Source of the DNA: Paraconiothyrium sp. Pb-2020
Lineage: Eukaryota; Ascomycota; Dothideomycetes; Pleosporales; Didymosphaeriaceae
Assembly (NCBI GenBank): GCA_022419385.1
Contig: JAJUBI010000006.1
Coordinates: 124,001-188,000, forward strand
Length of the DNA: 64,000 nt
Direction of reading: 5' to 3'
Positions 44,190-55,004 of the stretch are shown here, one piece after another. The notes below the pieces were generated by a model. The model was not told the origin of the DNA. It made no database searches and worked only from the letters and a program-made list of their open reading frames with translations. The translations under genes were made by a program, and so were the position numbers. Each line of letters opens with the position of its first letter. Within the stretch, counting starts at the first letter, position 1.

Positions 44190-45439
44190 CTAGCCATCAC
44201 ACTCCCAAACCAAAGTCTCCCTCCCTGCCCATTGCATGACCGTCCACTCCCTCTCACCGCCAAACCCCGCTGCCGACCAAGCCACCCACCTCTCCTCCTT
44301 TACCTCCCCGCTGCTCCCCTTCTCCACCCGTAGCCCCTCCTTTCGCACCAACAGAAACAACTCCTGCACAAATTGTGGCGGTATGAAGCCCCTCCACCTC
44401 ACCCTAACCATATTCCTCGACGCGAGCTCAACAAGCCCATCAAAACTGGACACTTCGTAGCGTGAGAGATGCGGATCTATGTTGTCGGACGCAGAGACCC
44501 GGGGCGAGGCGAGGCACATCATCGATATGTATTCGTGGAGGGCGAGTGCGTCCTCGGAATCGTACAGAGATGGTAGATCTGACACTGTAAGTTCAGGGAC
44601 AAGCGTATGTGGAAGCTTTGTCGTTGTGGGCTTCATCGTGTGGACGGAGGGATGGTGTATGGATATCGGTTCGGCGCCTGCGCGTAGCGACTCGTGGGAC
44701 GAGAGGTTGAAGTTGTAGAAGAGCCAAGTGAGGCTGTGATTGAGGACGTTCTTGCAGGCCCATTCGAGGCGTGAGAAACCCTTTTTGCCGTGGACCATGG
44801 ACGGTTCGCGGAGGTTGTACTCGATAACTGGAAATTTTAGCTAGCGTTTAAGCAGCACACCAGGAGACGTACCCCATCTATTCTTCTGGTGTTTCTTCCC
44901 GCCATCTTCGATCGGTTTTCCTTGTAGGCCGCACCTTTCGTACGTCTGCCGATCAAGCTCTAGCCGTAGCTTGCCGTCATACAGCGAGAAGACATTATCG
45001 ACGAGTGGGCGACCCTCCGAAAGCATCATGATGTTTCCTACACACGGTCAGTAAGCTTTACTCCAAATATACACTCTCGGTGCACCAACCTTTCTTGATA
45101 TATTCTGTGAAAAAGTCGCCCTGCAGCACCTCTCCCAATTCCATGTACACACGCGCGTACACGTTCTTTGCTGCTCCATCAGCGTCCTCAAGATGTCGTT
45201 TGACGAGGTCATATATCTCTTCCGGAAGTATCAAGTCCAACTAGAGCTGATCAGTCGGTTTTCTCACAACCCTGCGATTTCTGATGCGCGCATACCGTGT
45301 GCGAGAAAGGTTGCGCATTGAACGTTGCGAAAGGCTTTCTCTTGGTAGAAACATTCTGCGGATCAATGTAGCTTGGGAGCAAGCTGTGCGAGTAGTAGAC
45401 CTTCGTGTCGAGGCCGTCGTCACGGTGGATGTCGAGCAT
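44190..45439 (-). CDS. rpp40: RNase P/MRP subunit, Rpp40-like
   Basis: The model is complement(44190..44827, 44873..45037, 45090..45240, 45296..45439), 365 aa in four exons with introns of 45-55 bp. The start 'DTKVYYSHSLLPSYIDPQNV' and the blocks 'LDLILPEEIYDLVKRHL', 'GKLRLELDRQTYERCGLQGK' and 'HGKKGFSRLEWACKNVLNHS' follow the order of the Rpp40 family. That subunit belongs to the nuclear RNase P and MRP ribonucleoproteins, which mature tRNA 5' ends and pre-rRNA. 'SLTWLFYNFNLSSHESLRAG' is a further family-like stretch, and the C-terminal part is more variable. All splice junctions restore frame and similarity. The first coding exon could be longer, because the frame is open upstream of 45439, but the ATG there gives a natural start. 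Family call from memory, so moderate confidence. Confidence 0.72.
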
Positions 45440-46142
45440 GGCGCGCTGTAATTTTGTTATGATGTTGCGCGTGCTGGGGCGGAGAACCTCGGTGGTGGAG
45501 CCTTCCTGGTTAGCGCCTCCAGCCTCGAACCTCTACAACAATCGACACTATCAAGCTATATAGTACTTTACACTCAAGAGTTCCCCTTCTTCAAAAGTAC
45601 GAGGACATGCAAACCTGAAGAGAACAATTACGAATTGTAATTCACGAGGGCTAGGAAGAGACAATGTTATTGAAAAAGAACACCCCAGTACGACTGAGAT
45701 TTGAACATACACTTATAGAGACAACATGTACGATTCATGGGGAGAAGCATGGCCTGAGTGCTACTATCCTGATGAATACCAAGGGACGACCAAGGTGACG
45801 ATGGGCAGGATGAGTATGCGGACAACTAACGGTAAGATCAGAAAACATTGTGCCACTTCACCACTCCCCTTCAGCAACCCGTACTGTTTATCCACCAATA
45901 GCTTCATCGCTCATTCAGCAGAAGAACGTCTTGACATTGTGGAGAGTTTATTATTCGTGTGTGGGGCACACCCGAGGGTGTAAATATACCGTATGCAATC
46001 TGGATAATGGGTGAATAGCCACCGTCAAGTCCCATGTTTTCTTGGCTCTTAGCACCTCTCGACTACTACAACACTCTGCGACTGCCACGATGAGAGTCCC
46101 AAAACCACATCTTGGGAGCCTCTACGGTCACACAACGTCACA
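45440..46142. promoter_or_regulatory. Divergent intergenic region, Rpp40-like and GH30 genes
   Basis: About 700 bp between divergent starts. An open frame at 45726-45983 + (85 codons) has no recognisable content, and I leave it out. No clear TATA or repeated motif. Confidence 0.45.
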
Positions 46143-47613
46143 ATGGCGCTCCTCACTGTACTGCTCGCGGCCCTGGCCCTCGCAGCGCAGGCGCACACCT
46201 TCCTCACTCCACGACAAGCCTCGACTATCACCGTCGACCTAACCAAAACCTACCAAACCATGGACGGCTTCGGCATGTCTGAAACCTTCCAGCGCGCAAA
46301 CCAGATGCACGCCCTATCCCCCGAGCTCCAACGCTACGCTTTAGACCTCCTCTTCAACCGCACCTCAGGCGCAGGCTTCTCTATCCTGCGCAATGGCATC
46401 GGCTCTTCCCCAGACTCCTCCTCCGACCACATGGTCTCCATCCAGCCCAAGTCCCCCGGCGGCCCCAGCGCAGCACCAAAATACGTCTGGGACGGCAACG
46501 ACAACAGCCAAGTCTGGGTTAGCACCGAAGCCGTGAAGACATATGGCGTGAAAACTGTCTACGCAAACGCATGGAGCGCGCCAGGCTATATGAAGACGAA
46601 CAACAACGACGCAAATGGCGGATCATTATGTGGCGTCAGCGGCGCGACTTGCTCGAGCGGAGACTGGAAGCAGGCGTATGCGAATTACCTCGTGCAGTAC
46701 ATCACGTATTACAAAGAGCTTGGTGTGGATGTGACGCATCTAGGTTTTCTAAACGAGCCAGATCTGACAACGTCGTACGCGAGTATGCGCAGTAGCGGGC
46801 AGCAGGCAGCGGACTTCATTAAAGTGCTGAGACCGACGCTCGACAAGGCGAATTACACAGACGTCAAGGTCACGTGCTGTGATGCCGAGGGGTGGAGTAG
46901 CCAGCAGGGAATGATGAGCGGTCTTTCTTCTGTCAATGACTTGCTGGGTACGATCACAGGGCAGTACGATTCCTCCTCCATCCTCATATACCCAGGCTAA
47001 AAGATAGACATGTAGCTCCTACACCTCCGCCCCAGGCTCCCCAATTAACACCAAGCACCCCGTCTGGCAAACCGAAAACGCCGACCTCCAAGGCGCATGG
47101 GCGGCTATCTTCTACAGCAACAACGGCGCAGGCGAAGGTCTCAACTGGGCGCTCAAAATATACGACGCCATCACGAAAGCAAACGTCTCGGCGTATCTCT
47201 ACTGGGTCGGCGTGCAAGGGGGTGCTACGAATTCAAAGCTTGTCAGGATCTCGGATGATAAGAAGCAGGTCATCCCGAGCAAGCGGCTGTGGGCGTTTGC
47301 GAACTGGAGTAGGCATGTACGCCCTGGAGCTGTGAGGGTGGGGGCGAGTGGTGGACCGTCTGGTGCGAGGGTTAGTGCTTTTAAGAATGTCGATGGCACG
47401 GTTTCGGTGCAGATTATACAGAGTGGGACAGGTGTGGGAAGCGTTAGTGTTAAGGTACAAGGATTTGTGGCGAAAAGCGCGAAGGCGTGGCTCACAGATA
47501 ACTCGCATGATTGCGATGAGCAGGCTGCGACCGTGGGAAGCGATGGGAGTGTCAGTGCGAATGTGCCTGCGAGGAGTATGGTGACGGTTGTATTGCAGAA
47601 TGCTGACAGTTGA
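46143..47613 (+). CDS. Secreted glycoside hydrolase family 30 (subfamily 7-like, xylanase/glucanase type)
   Basis: The model is 46143..46963 joined to 47016..47613, 472 aa. Residues 1-19 form a signal peptide ('MALLTVLLAALALAAQAHT'). The mature start 'TYQTMDGFGMSETFQRANQM' is the GH30 N-terminal signature and its 'Q-x-x-x-GFG-x-SE-x-FQRA' form recalls fungal GH30_7 enzymes. The acid/base Glu lies in 'LGFLNEPDLTTSY' and the nucleophile Glu in 'PVWQTENADLQGAW'. The 52-bp intron joins 'LLGTITGH' to 'SYTSAPGSPIN', a conserved strand that is absent without splicing. A beta-sandwich side domain forms the C-terminus ('FKNVDGTVSVQIIQSG'). The enzyme should act outside the cell on plant or fungal wall polysaccharide. 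Xylan or glucuronoxylan is the likeliest substrate, by subfamily inference. Confidence 0.88.
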
Positions 47614-47690
47614 TCTTGAAGGCGATTACTTTGTATTGGGTATCAGAAAAGAGTCGCCCTAGTGGCTCCATTGAATCATATAAACTGTAC

Positions 47691-48905
47691 TTATGTCTCC
47701 ACCGAGCTTCTGAAACCTTGCCGGCCACGAGAAATAGCATCGCCGAGATCTGCCTCGGCGGCCTTGCTTCGGAAACTAGAAATGAAGCGATTTTTGCCGT
47801 CGCTGTTGTTCTTGTGCTTCTCCTCGGTAGCTGCATCTTCAGCCTCACGCAACCGCACGCGCTCTTCGCGTTGCTCTTCTAGTGATGACGCCGCGGCTTG
47901 CATTTCAGCTAGGCGCGCAGCCATGTCCGGTTTTGGTGGAGATGTTGGCTCTCGTGCTCGCTGCTGATGTCCATTCTCCCTCGGCGGAGGTGGTTCGCGC
48001 CGAGGATGGCTGTCCCGTTCGCGTTGTCCGTTCTCTTCAGGCTCCCCGCGAGACGGGGGTGACCGATCTCGCCTCCGGTAACTGTCCCTTTCCCGTTCGC
48101 GGTAGTCATCGCGGTGGCTCTTCCGGTAAGGGGACCTTGAGCGTGAGCGCTGACGCCTCTCTCGATCATCATCGCGACGGCGCGGCGACCTTGAACGCGA
48201 CCGTCGGCGGCTGTCGGCCCGGTCGTCTCGTCTGTGCCTACGGTGTCGCCTCTCACGATCATCACGATCGTTGGATGCTGAGCGCGAGCGGTCGCGACGG
48301 TGGTGCCGCCGCCTATCCCGGTCTTCGTCCTCTGAGCGCGAGCGATCGCGATCGCGACGGCTATGTCTGTGTTTGTGCTTCCTCTCGCGCTCTTTCTCCT
48401 TCGCTCGCTTCTCCTCGTACTGTTTCTGCTTTTGCGCATCCTTCATGGCCTTGAGCTGCATCTCCATCTTTTGTTTCTGAATCATGAGCAGAGGGTCCTG
48501 CAGGACCTTCTTCTGTGTGTCGCGCGTAGAGTTCGCATTCCCGTTGCCGACCGCATCGATGCCGACAGCAGCGCCCTTCTGTAAGGCTTGCGAGTCGTTG
48601 CCCTTGAGTAAACCATCGATTCTTCTCTTTCCGAGGAGGTACCCCTCGCGCTCTTCTGTTACTGCTGCACCATCACCGCTTGGACCGGCATACATCCAGT
48701 CCACTCGCTTTGTCGCAACTCTGCCTCCATTTGCTTCCTGAAGCTTCTGCAGCTCTTCAATTTGGCGCTCCTCCTCACGCTCCTTGCGTAGCTTTTCGAT
48801 GAGCTTGCGCTCCTCCAAAGCGTTCTGCTCTTCCTTCCATACTCGTTCTTGATTTTTGCGAAGGTGCGGATGCCATGACTTCTTCGTGTTTAGGTCCCCA
48901 CCCAT
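47691..48905 (-). CDS. cwc25: Pre-mRNA-splicing factor CWC25
   Basis: A single exon of 404 aa. The N-terminus is diagnostic: 'MGGDLNTKKSWHPHLRKNQE', then the CIR/Cwf25 region with 'REEERQIEELQKLQE' and 'VDWMYAGPSGDG', and 'EGYLLGKRRIDGLLKG'. After about residue 150 it turns into a long Arg/Ser/Asp/Glu-rich RS-like region, which is common in this protein in filamentous fungi and much longer than in budding yeast. Cwc25 joins the spliceosome for the first transesterification step and acts in the nucleus. It is divergently arranged with esf2 over about 400 bp, and its 3' end faces the GH30 gene's 3' end only 77 bp away. Confidence 0.93.
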   Translation of the reverse strand: MGGDLNTKKSWHPHLRKNQERVWKEEQNALEERKLIEKLRKEREEERQIEELQKLQEANGGRVATKRVDWMYAGPSGDGAAVTEEREGYLLGKRRIDGLLKGNDSQALQKGAAVGIDAVGNGNANSTRDTQKKVLQDPLLMIQKQKMEMQLKAMKDAQKQKQYEEKRAKEKERERKHKHRHSRRDRDRSRSEDEDRDRRRHHRRDRSRSASNDRDDRERRHRRHRRDDRADSRRRSRSRSPRRRDDDRERRQRSRSRSPYRKSHRDDYRERERDSYRRRDRSPPSRGEPEENGQRERDSHPRREPPPPRENGHQQRAREPTSPPKPDMAARLAEMQAAASSLEEQREERVRLREAEDAATEEKHKNNSDGKNRFISSFRSKAAEADLGDAISRGRQGFRSSVET

Positions 48906-49311
48906 TGTGAGAACGCGTAGGTGTAGGTGTGTGGTGTGAGATCCGGTGGAAGAAGGGTAACGCGATCAAAGGCTCTGGATCACGAGCAAGGATCATTCGA
49001 GGTGGAAGCGCAGGAAGGGCAAGATGGGAATATGCGGCGTGGGCTGCGGTGGAAGTGGACGGGAAGTTGACTGGGACTAAAGAAAGTTGGTGGTGAAGTG
49101 GTGAAGTAGGCAATCCGCCACCAGAAGCCCAGCCACTCATGCCAAGCCAGCCCCGCTAAAATTTGGACCTCAGTTGCAGTTCCGCACCAAAAGTTTCACA
49201 AGTTTGAGTGAACCAGAAACACAGGACGAATTCGATCAAAAGGACGGCCAGAACAGGAGCGCATACCTGTCAAACAGTATACAAGCGAAATCGCCTTGAA
49301 ACGATTCCACA
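48906..49311. promoter_or_regulatory. Divergent promoter of cwc25 and esf2
   Basis: 406 bp between start codons of two nuclear RNA-processing genes, a layout compatible with shared control. No TATA box, as is usual for housekeeping genes. Confidence 0.45.
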
Positions 49312-50328
49312 ATGGCAACGCGAAAGCGCAACGAGTGGCTCGACGCCGAGGAGAGTGAAGAGGAAGAGCGCGACTACGAATCAGAAGATGAGAGTAGATC
49401 ACGCATGCTCAAGTCCACAAAGCGAAGAAAGCTCGACCACGACTCCGACTCCGAAGACGCAGCAGACGAGCCCGATAATGATAACGACGCTGCTCCCGAC
49501 GATCAGGAACACGAAGATGAGGTGGAGCAAGAGGATGATTATGATACATTCGAAACCCCCACCGCCGAACTCGCGCACCTCGAGAAACTCGCTGCAACCC
49601 TCCCTAAAGACCTGAAGCTACAGTCCGGCAAGCTCAACGAACCGCTACCTCTACCATCCAAACCTAAAAAAGACAAATCCGGTGTCATCTACCTCTCTCG
49701 CGTTCCCCCCTTCATGAAACCCACCGTCCTCCGCTCCCTTCTCACTCCCTATGGTGACGTCGGCCGCGTCTTCCTCACGCCCGAACCCTCTACCTCACGC
49801 GCGCAGCGCCTGCGCACCGGCGGCACCCGCAGGAAACTCTTCCTCGACGGGTGGGTCGAGTTCCTCTCAAAGAAAGACGCCAAGTTCGTCGCAGACAATC
49901 TCAACGCGCAGACTATGGGTGGAAAAAAGAGAGGACGCTGGCATGATGAAGTCTGGAACGTGAAGTATCTGAGCGGCGTCAAGTGGGCGCACTTGGTCGA
50001 GCAGATTCAGAACGAGAACGCGGAGAGGGCGGCGAGGTTGAGGGTGGAGATTGCAAAGGGGAAGAGGGAGAATGAGCGATTCTTGGAGAATGTAGAGAGG
50101 GGAAAGATGCTTGGGGGTATGGAGGCGAAGAGGAAGGCGAAGGCGGAGGAGGAACCCATGGATGATGGTGTGGGATCTGGTAAGGTGGAAGAGGCGGATG
50201 GACAGCAGGAGGGAAAGAGGAAGAAGGAGAGGAGGAGCAAGTTCCAGCAGAGAGAAATGCGGACTAAGGCGGATAAGAAGCCTGAGCCGGGGCAGGACGT
50301 GCAGAGGGTGCTGGGGTCAATTTTCTGA
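49312..50328 (+). CDS. esf2: Pre-rRNA-processing protein ESF2 (ABT1 family)
   Basis: A single exon of 338 aa. A very acidic N-terminus (about residues 10-80) precedes one RRM: 'GVIYLSRVPPFMKPTVLRSL', 'YGDVGRVFLTPE', 'LFLDGWVEFLSKKDAKFVAD' and 'VWNVKYLSGVKWAHLVEQI'. The family signature 'TMGGKKRGRWHDEVWNVKYL' is complete. The basic, lysine-rich C-terminus suits a nucleolar RNA-binding protein. Esf2 stimulates the helicase Dbp8 in the small-subunit processome during 18S rRNA maturation. It starts at the first ATG after an A-rich leader. Confidence 0.93.
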   Translation: MATRKRNEWLDAEESEEEERDYESEDESRSRMLKSTKRRKLDHDSDSEDAADEPDNDNDAAPDDQEHEDEVEQEDDYDTFETPTAELAHLEKLAATLPKDLKLQSGKLNEPLPLPSKPKKDKSGVIYLSRVPPFMKPTVLRSLLTPYGDVGRVFLTPEPSTSRAQRLRTGGTRRKLFLDGWVEFLSKKDAKFVADNLNAQTMGGKKRGRWHDEVWNVKYLSGVKWAHLVEQIQNENAERAARLRVEIAKGKRENERFLENVERGKMLGGMEAKRKAKAEEEPMDDGVGSGKVEEADGQQEGKRKKERRSKFQQREMRTKADKKPEPGQDVQRVLGSIF

Positions 50329-50495
50329 TGAGCAGACCTCTGATGTCGCTTATGGCCAAATCAATATACCATTCAGATTCGTGATGCATTTGCTCGTCGC
50401 ATGCTTTTCAAGCTCCCCAAGACCAAGTACAGGGACAATGCCAAGCCTCCCAAACGCCCAGTAACCAGGGTATAATGCCACATTCCTTTCCCCCC

Positions 50496-51341
50496 TCAGA
50501 TCGCCGTTCCACGCTCGAAGCTTTCCCGTATCTCGGTCGTGTACCGATTATAGAACCTCGAGAGTTTCTCGTTGAACTGCTTGTTCTTCTCGTTGATGTA
50601 CGTGACATCGCCGCTGTCGTCATTGATTCCTCTCGCCGCCCGGGCCTTCAGTCGTGCTCTCTCACCCTTCTCGAGGTCTTCCACGAGTTTGTCGACAGCC
50701 TCCTTACTCGGCTTGTGGTCATGCCCATATAGCTCTTCGACCGGCGTGTTTACCCTCCCTTCCGAGTCTACCGTGAAGACCTCGCCGCCCTCTTCGACTA
50801 GTCTTAATAACCCCATTCTTACCTGCCTCTGCAGCCTCTCCCCTTTTTCCCTTGCATACTCGTCCAGATCCTTCTCCCCCATCTGCTTCACCTGCCGCTT
50901 GTACACCTTGTTCGCCTCACCCCGATAATCCGCAAAACTGACATTGTCCCTGTTCCGCGACTTCTTTGATTGCCGCTTGTCCCACGATTCACTCTCTTCA
51001 ACGGTGTAGTCCCAGTTGCGTTTGCGCTCAAAATCAGGGTCGTCAGCTTTGAGGAGCTTGTATGACGCTTTTTGGTTCGCGGCCTCGAGTTTACTAAGTT
51101 GGGCGAGGCGTGCAGGACGGTCTTCGTCGGCGCGGAGCTCAGCTTCGGTCTGTTTGCGGCCGGACTCTTTTTGGGATTGCAGTGCTTTGAAGCGGGCCAT
51201 GCGCGCGGCGAGGGCGGCTTTGGGGTCGGTCGTGGAGGGTGTTTCGGTGGGCGTTACAGTTGGAGCAACGGCTGTGCCGGGAGGTGAAGCTGTTTCTGAC
51301 ATTTGGGCTGTGGGAGCCTTTGTGTTTGTGGGTTCGGCCAT
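50496..51341 (-). CDS. syf2: Pre-mRNA-splicing factor SYF2
   Basis: A single exon of 281 aa. A Thr/Pro-rich N-terminus is followed by 'ALAARMARFKALQSQKESG' and the SYF2 core: 'YTVEESESWDKRQSKKSRNR' and 'NVSFADYRGEANKVYKRQVK'. The end 'YINEKNKQFNEKLSRFYNRY' and 'TTEIRESFERGTAI' is the universally conserved SYF2 C-terminus. Syf2 is an Isy1/Syf1-associated member of the Prp19-associated complex and acts in the catalytic spliceosome. Its 3' end faces that of esf2, 167 bp apart. Confidence 0.94.
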   Translation of the reverse strand: MAEPTNTKAPTAQMSETASPPGTAVAPTVTPTETPSTTDPKAALAARMARFKALQSQKESGRKQTEAELRADEDRPARLAQLSKLEAANQKASYKLLKADDPDFERKRNWDYTVEESESWDKRQSKKSRNRDNVSFADYRGEANKVYKRQVKQMGEKDLDEYAREKGERLQRQVRMGLLRLVEEGGEVFTVDSEGRVNTPVEELYGHDHKPSKEAVDKLVEDLEKGERARLKARAARGINDDSGDVTYINEKNKQFNEKLSRFYNRYTTEIRESFERGTAI

Positions 51342-52939
51342 AGTGGGCGTGGGTATATGTGTTTAACATCGAAGTGATTGCTCGAGAAAGTTGAGGCTCG
51401 AATGCCAAGATATATGGCGCTAGTGCTTCCCAGGACTAGTCTCACATGATCGCCTTCCCCATAGCCCTGTCGCTCCTCCTCCTTACTAAGATCATGCCTT
51501 CGATGTTGGAAACAAGTAATTACAATGGCGCTTGAATTCCTTCCCCTAGCTGTGCACTTTGTTTACGAGCCTCTTGCGTACTCATCTCCCGCCAGCACGC
51601 AATAATTACTATTTTCAATCAAGTGCACGCCTACAATTGTCTGATCACGCACCTCGCTGTTCCTAGAACTGTACTTTTCAGCTTAACCCAGAAGCATTCC
51701 ACCTGTGCAGGAAAGATGACACTTCTTTTCGACGCTCTCTCCGACTGAGGGCTTGACGCCAACATGCGCGCACGCAACATGAGTTCTTCCCTTTCCGTCG
51801 AGAACTTATCAGACGGAAGTCTCCTCGTATATCCACTGAAAAATCCAAGGCCGGAAACTTAGTGGTACTACCCTTTCGTACAGTGTCAAAGTTCGCCGTT
51901 ATGCGCTCCTTTTCCATAACGACCATCTACGAAACCACCTCCTCCAGTAGCGGGATGTCAAAACCAAACCACTCGAAAAGGGCCACGTATGTTCCAAGAG
52001 CGATTATAAAGAAGTCCGATGGAGAGATAATCGTTGGTCTCGATGAGATCAGGGTTTAATCCCAATAACCAGAGTTGACAAAACGGTTCTCCACCCTGGT
52101 CAATGCGGCTGTACCGGAGCGGATGTTAATCTCTCGCCTCATTCGTCGGGCAACTTGGCTCCGTCATGGATAGCAGCTCTCGAAGCAGCCCTGGAAGTGG
52201 GTGTGGGACGCTCGTGAAGGTGTGGGGGTCGCAAGCGTGAGCAGGTGCATGGATCCATAGTGAACGCTAACTTGATGCCACAGTGCGCTCCACCCTCTTC
52301 AAGGTATAAACCCAAATTCCCTTCGCATAAAGACTCCGCGCTCAAATCAACTATGGCGAATCTAGCCTGGCCCTTTGTCGTGTAGGACCATGGCTCACTG
52401 CTTAGAGGCACTTGGGCGCGCGAGACATCCGGAGCATCTTCTCCCCACGTGCACCTATGGGAACCCAGAAGGGCTGCATGAGTCCGTTCATGTGAAAACC
52501 CGATGAATGAGTGAATGCGGACATACTAAGCCTTGCTTACGACATTTACGAACAGTAGATTTCGCTTGGAAGCCCAAGTCCACCCAGGCTGGATGAAACA
52601 GCGTGCACTTACAACTTTGATATAACCTGCTCGAATGAGTAGTAATGATCCAGAGAACGTCCAGACGCATTTATCACAGCCCCTTCGGTCAGTAATCCCT
52701 TTGCCTGGTAGAAGTCCTTAACTATGGTTCAGGACGAGGAAGACCCAAAGTTACGAAAACGGCGGAAAGGTGGGAATCTAGGGCGTATTGCGCATGGAGG
52801 ATTCCCCAAATCACCTTTTTCCTCTGCGCCATCTTCTGAACTCACAACCTGTCGACGACTAGCATTTCTTTGCGATTTACGCGTGTGCTTTCGACTGTAT
52901 ATACGCTACAAACACAAATCGCCTTCTGCTGCCTGTACA
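51342..52939. other. 1.6 kb interval without a recognised gene
   Basis: Contains an open frame at 52139-52411 on the minus strand (90 codons; 'ARFAIVDLSAESLCEGNLGL') with a protein-like composition that I cannot place, and small plus-strand frames near 51900-52060. Either may be an exon of an unrecognised or decayed gene. The evidence is too weak for a model. Confidence 0.4.
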
Positions 52940-54022
52940 ATGAATAGCCTCCAGTACCAACACGGGCATACACCTAATGTTCCCTCCACAGACTTCCTCA
53001 ACTCCCTCAAGGGAAACTTGAGAATCTTGGCAAATGGTATCGTTGTTCATAAGCGGGAGGATATGGCAGCAGTTGCACAACAGCTACAACAGATCATGTC
53101 AAAGGCTCGCCTTTATGAATTCATGATTCATGGTATATTTTCCCTCTGATTACTTTGATTGCATAGCTAAGTTATATGAAGATCTTGCTGGAGCGCTCTA
53201 CTTCAACCGCCTTCACAGATTCCAAAGTCTCTCTCTTCACTATGAGCAGCTGGAATGCGTGAGCTCAGAGGATGGCTCTCCCTACACTGGATACAAGGTC
53301 AAACTTGTCGGCAGAACTTGTCCAGGTGGTCCTGATATCAGAGCCGGTTATTCTTTCGCGGTATGTCGAAGCTATACCGTTTGATCTTCACAGAGCTCTT
53401 CCGCACTGATAGCTAATCGCTTACAAAGAGGATTACTCTCGAGGACGCCATGCTGAGAATGGCGCTCCATTACCAGGACCAGCTTGGAAAATACGACATC
53501 CTCGCAATGCAACCTTGGAAACAACCATTCTTTGAGATTCAAAAACGCCTGTTTGAGGAGATCATTGTGCTCTTTCCAAAGAATAATGGTGGAGAGATCA
53601 ATGCTGCCGTGGAAGGTCCCGTTGTTGGCACTCCGGTGGAAGCTCCCATTATCAATACGCGGGTGAAAGTTCCCGTTGTCAATATTCCGGTAGAAGTTCC
53701 CGTTGTCGGTAGCGATGCTGGAGACTCGGAGGCAACACTGAAACTCGGGGATCCCGTCCCAGCGAGTCTTACGTTTACCAGCAGCGCACTGTACAAGAGT
53801 CCTGCAGTTCAATTATTCATCAATCTGAGCATCTCCGATCCGAGGTTAGAATCACCGGAGGATAAAAGCATGCAAAAGGATTTCATCAATGCCGCATATG
53901 AAGCTAATGCGCCGAAGGGAAAGCAGTCACAGGATTTGAACGACGATATTCCCCCGAAAATGGTTCATGAAGAACAGTTCGAAGAGGCCTGGGACATGTT
54001 CATCAACTGGGAAGATGCGTAA
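52940..54022 (+). CDS. Unknown protein with an internal Val/Pro repeat, three exons
   Basis: The model is 52940..53132, 53167..53360, 53429..54022, 326 aa. I recognise no family. The N-terminus is helical ('DFLNSLKGNLRILANGIVVH', 'AAVAQQLQQIMSKARLYEF'). 'LYFNRLHRFQSLSLHYEQLE' and 'HYQDQLGKYDILAMQPWKQP' follow, then an in-frame 9-residue repeat of the form PVV(G/N)xPVEx, and an acidic C-terminus ending 'QFEEAWDMFINWEDA'. Exon joins keep one open frame. The first intron would be only 34 bp (GTATAT...CATAG), unusually short. If it is not removed, the protein ends right after exon 1, so the start of the gene may instead be damaged. No signal peptide. Confidence 0.55.
53615..53713 (+). repeat. Coding 27-nt tandem repeat, about 3.7 units
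   Basis: Units begin at 53615, 53642, 53669 and 53696, each encoding nine residues with the pattern P-(V/I)-(V/I)-(G/N)-x-x-V-(E/K)-(A/V). The third and fourth units share GTTCCCGTTGTC exactly. Confidence 0.8.
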
Positions 54023-54480
54023 ATTTTTTGTATGTATCTCTCTGTCTTGTATGACTTCAAACTGTGTCATGAAAGTATTCGATGCATTCTGAGCCTAGCG
54101 TTTCGCCTGTACTGGTTGTTTGCATCCTCCTGATCCTTTTGCTGGCCGAGCCATTTCTCCTTCACCAAGAGTGTTATGAGGTACTGGCAGAGCCCTTTAA
54201 GTTAATGCAGTTGTGTTGAAATCTAACAGGTAGCAGTTTGATCTTCTTTCGTCGCATGTTGTTAGCCGAAGCCTCTTGAGAAATATACCACTACAGCCTA
54301 CGGCAAGGACAGTGTCAGGCCCGAAAATTTCTTTCTTGTTTGGATTATTGTCTCAGATGTCTAGATATCCTTCTATGGATGAAAATGTTAAATCCTCTGT
54401 CCTCATCCTCGTACCTCGCGAACTCCACTGAGTTGACCATCAAACCCTCGTACCACATAGGCAAGTCTCCCGCAAGGATG
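54023..54480. other. Intergenic between convergent genes
   Basis: About 460 bp, no gene seen. Two polyadenylation regions are expected here. Confidence 0.5.
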
Positions 54481-55004
54481 CTAGGCAGCTCTAGGCTCCC
54501 AGCCTTCCTTCGCCATGTCAAAACTGTCCATGGTAAAGGCCGGCGCAACAGTGCATCCAACAAGCGTCCAATCACCCAAGCTTAGAGCATGCTGCCACTC
54601 GTTCCGCTCGACCACAATCTGGGGCCGTTGACCCTGATCCTCGACATCAGCGCTAACCTCATGTTTAGTAGTGAATATTTGTCTAGACTTACCGCCGCAA
54701 AATCTGTTCCTAGCACGAGGTTTCGTACAGGCTTGCCATCGTCCCAGGACAAGGATAGCTGTAACGGGGCGCCGGCATAGTAGTGCCAGACTTCTACGGC
54801 GTCGGTGACGCGGTGCCAGTGCGAAAGACCGGACTCGCCTTCGAGCAGATAGTAGATTTGAGTGCTGTGCGCGCGGCCATTGGAGTCAGTAGCCGAATCC
54901 CGGAATGTCTCGATAAAGTAGCCCTTCTCCGGGTGAGGCTTTAGGTTTAGTTCGGCAATGATGTCTTTGGCCGTTTTGGTGGATACACCCGATGCTGAAG
55001 CCAT
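54481..55004 (-). CDS. Cupin_5 (DUF985) family protein
   Basis: The model is complement(54481..54639, 54693..55004), 156 aa. The conserved run is complete: 'LKPHPEKGYFIETFRDS', 'STQIYYLLEGESGLSHWHRV', 'EVWHYYAGAPLQLSLSWDDG', 'VLGTDFAA-DQGQRPQIVV' across the 53-bp-class intron, and 'WQHALSLGDWTLVGCTVAPA'. This is a single-domain cupin with the metal/ligand-site His/Glu pattern ('HWHR', 'EVWHYY'). The family is widespread in bacteria and fungi and its reaction is not settled; sugar epimerase-like or metal-binding roles have been suggested. No signal peptide. A decayed relative lies head to head at 55370. Confidence 0.85.

Noticed and set aside
45726..45983. 85-codon plus-strand frame starting with ATG
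   Set aside because: No recognisable content, and it sits in the divergent promoter between two solid genes. Kept out for lack of support.
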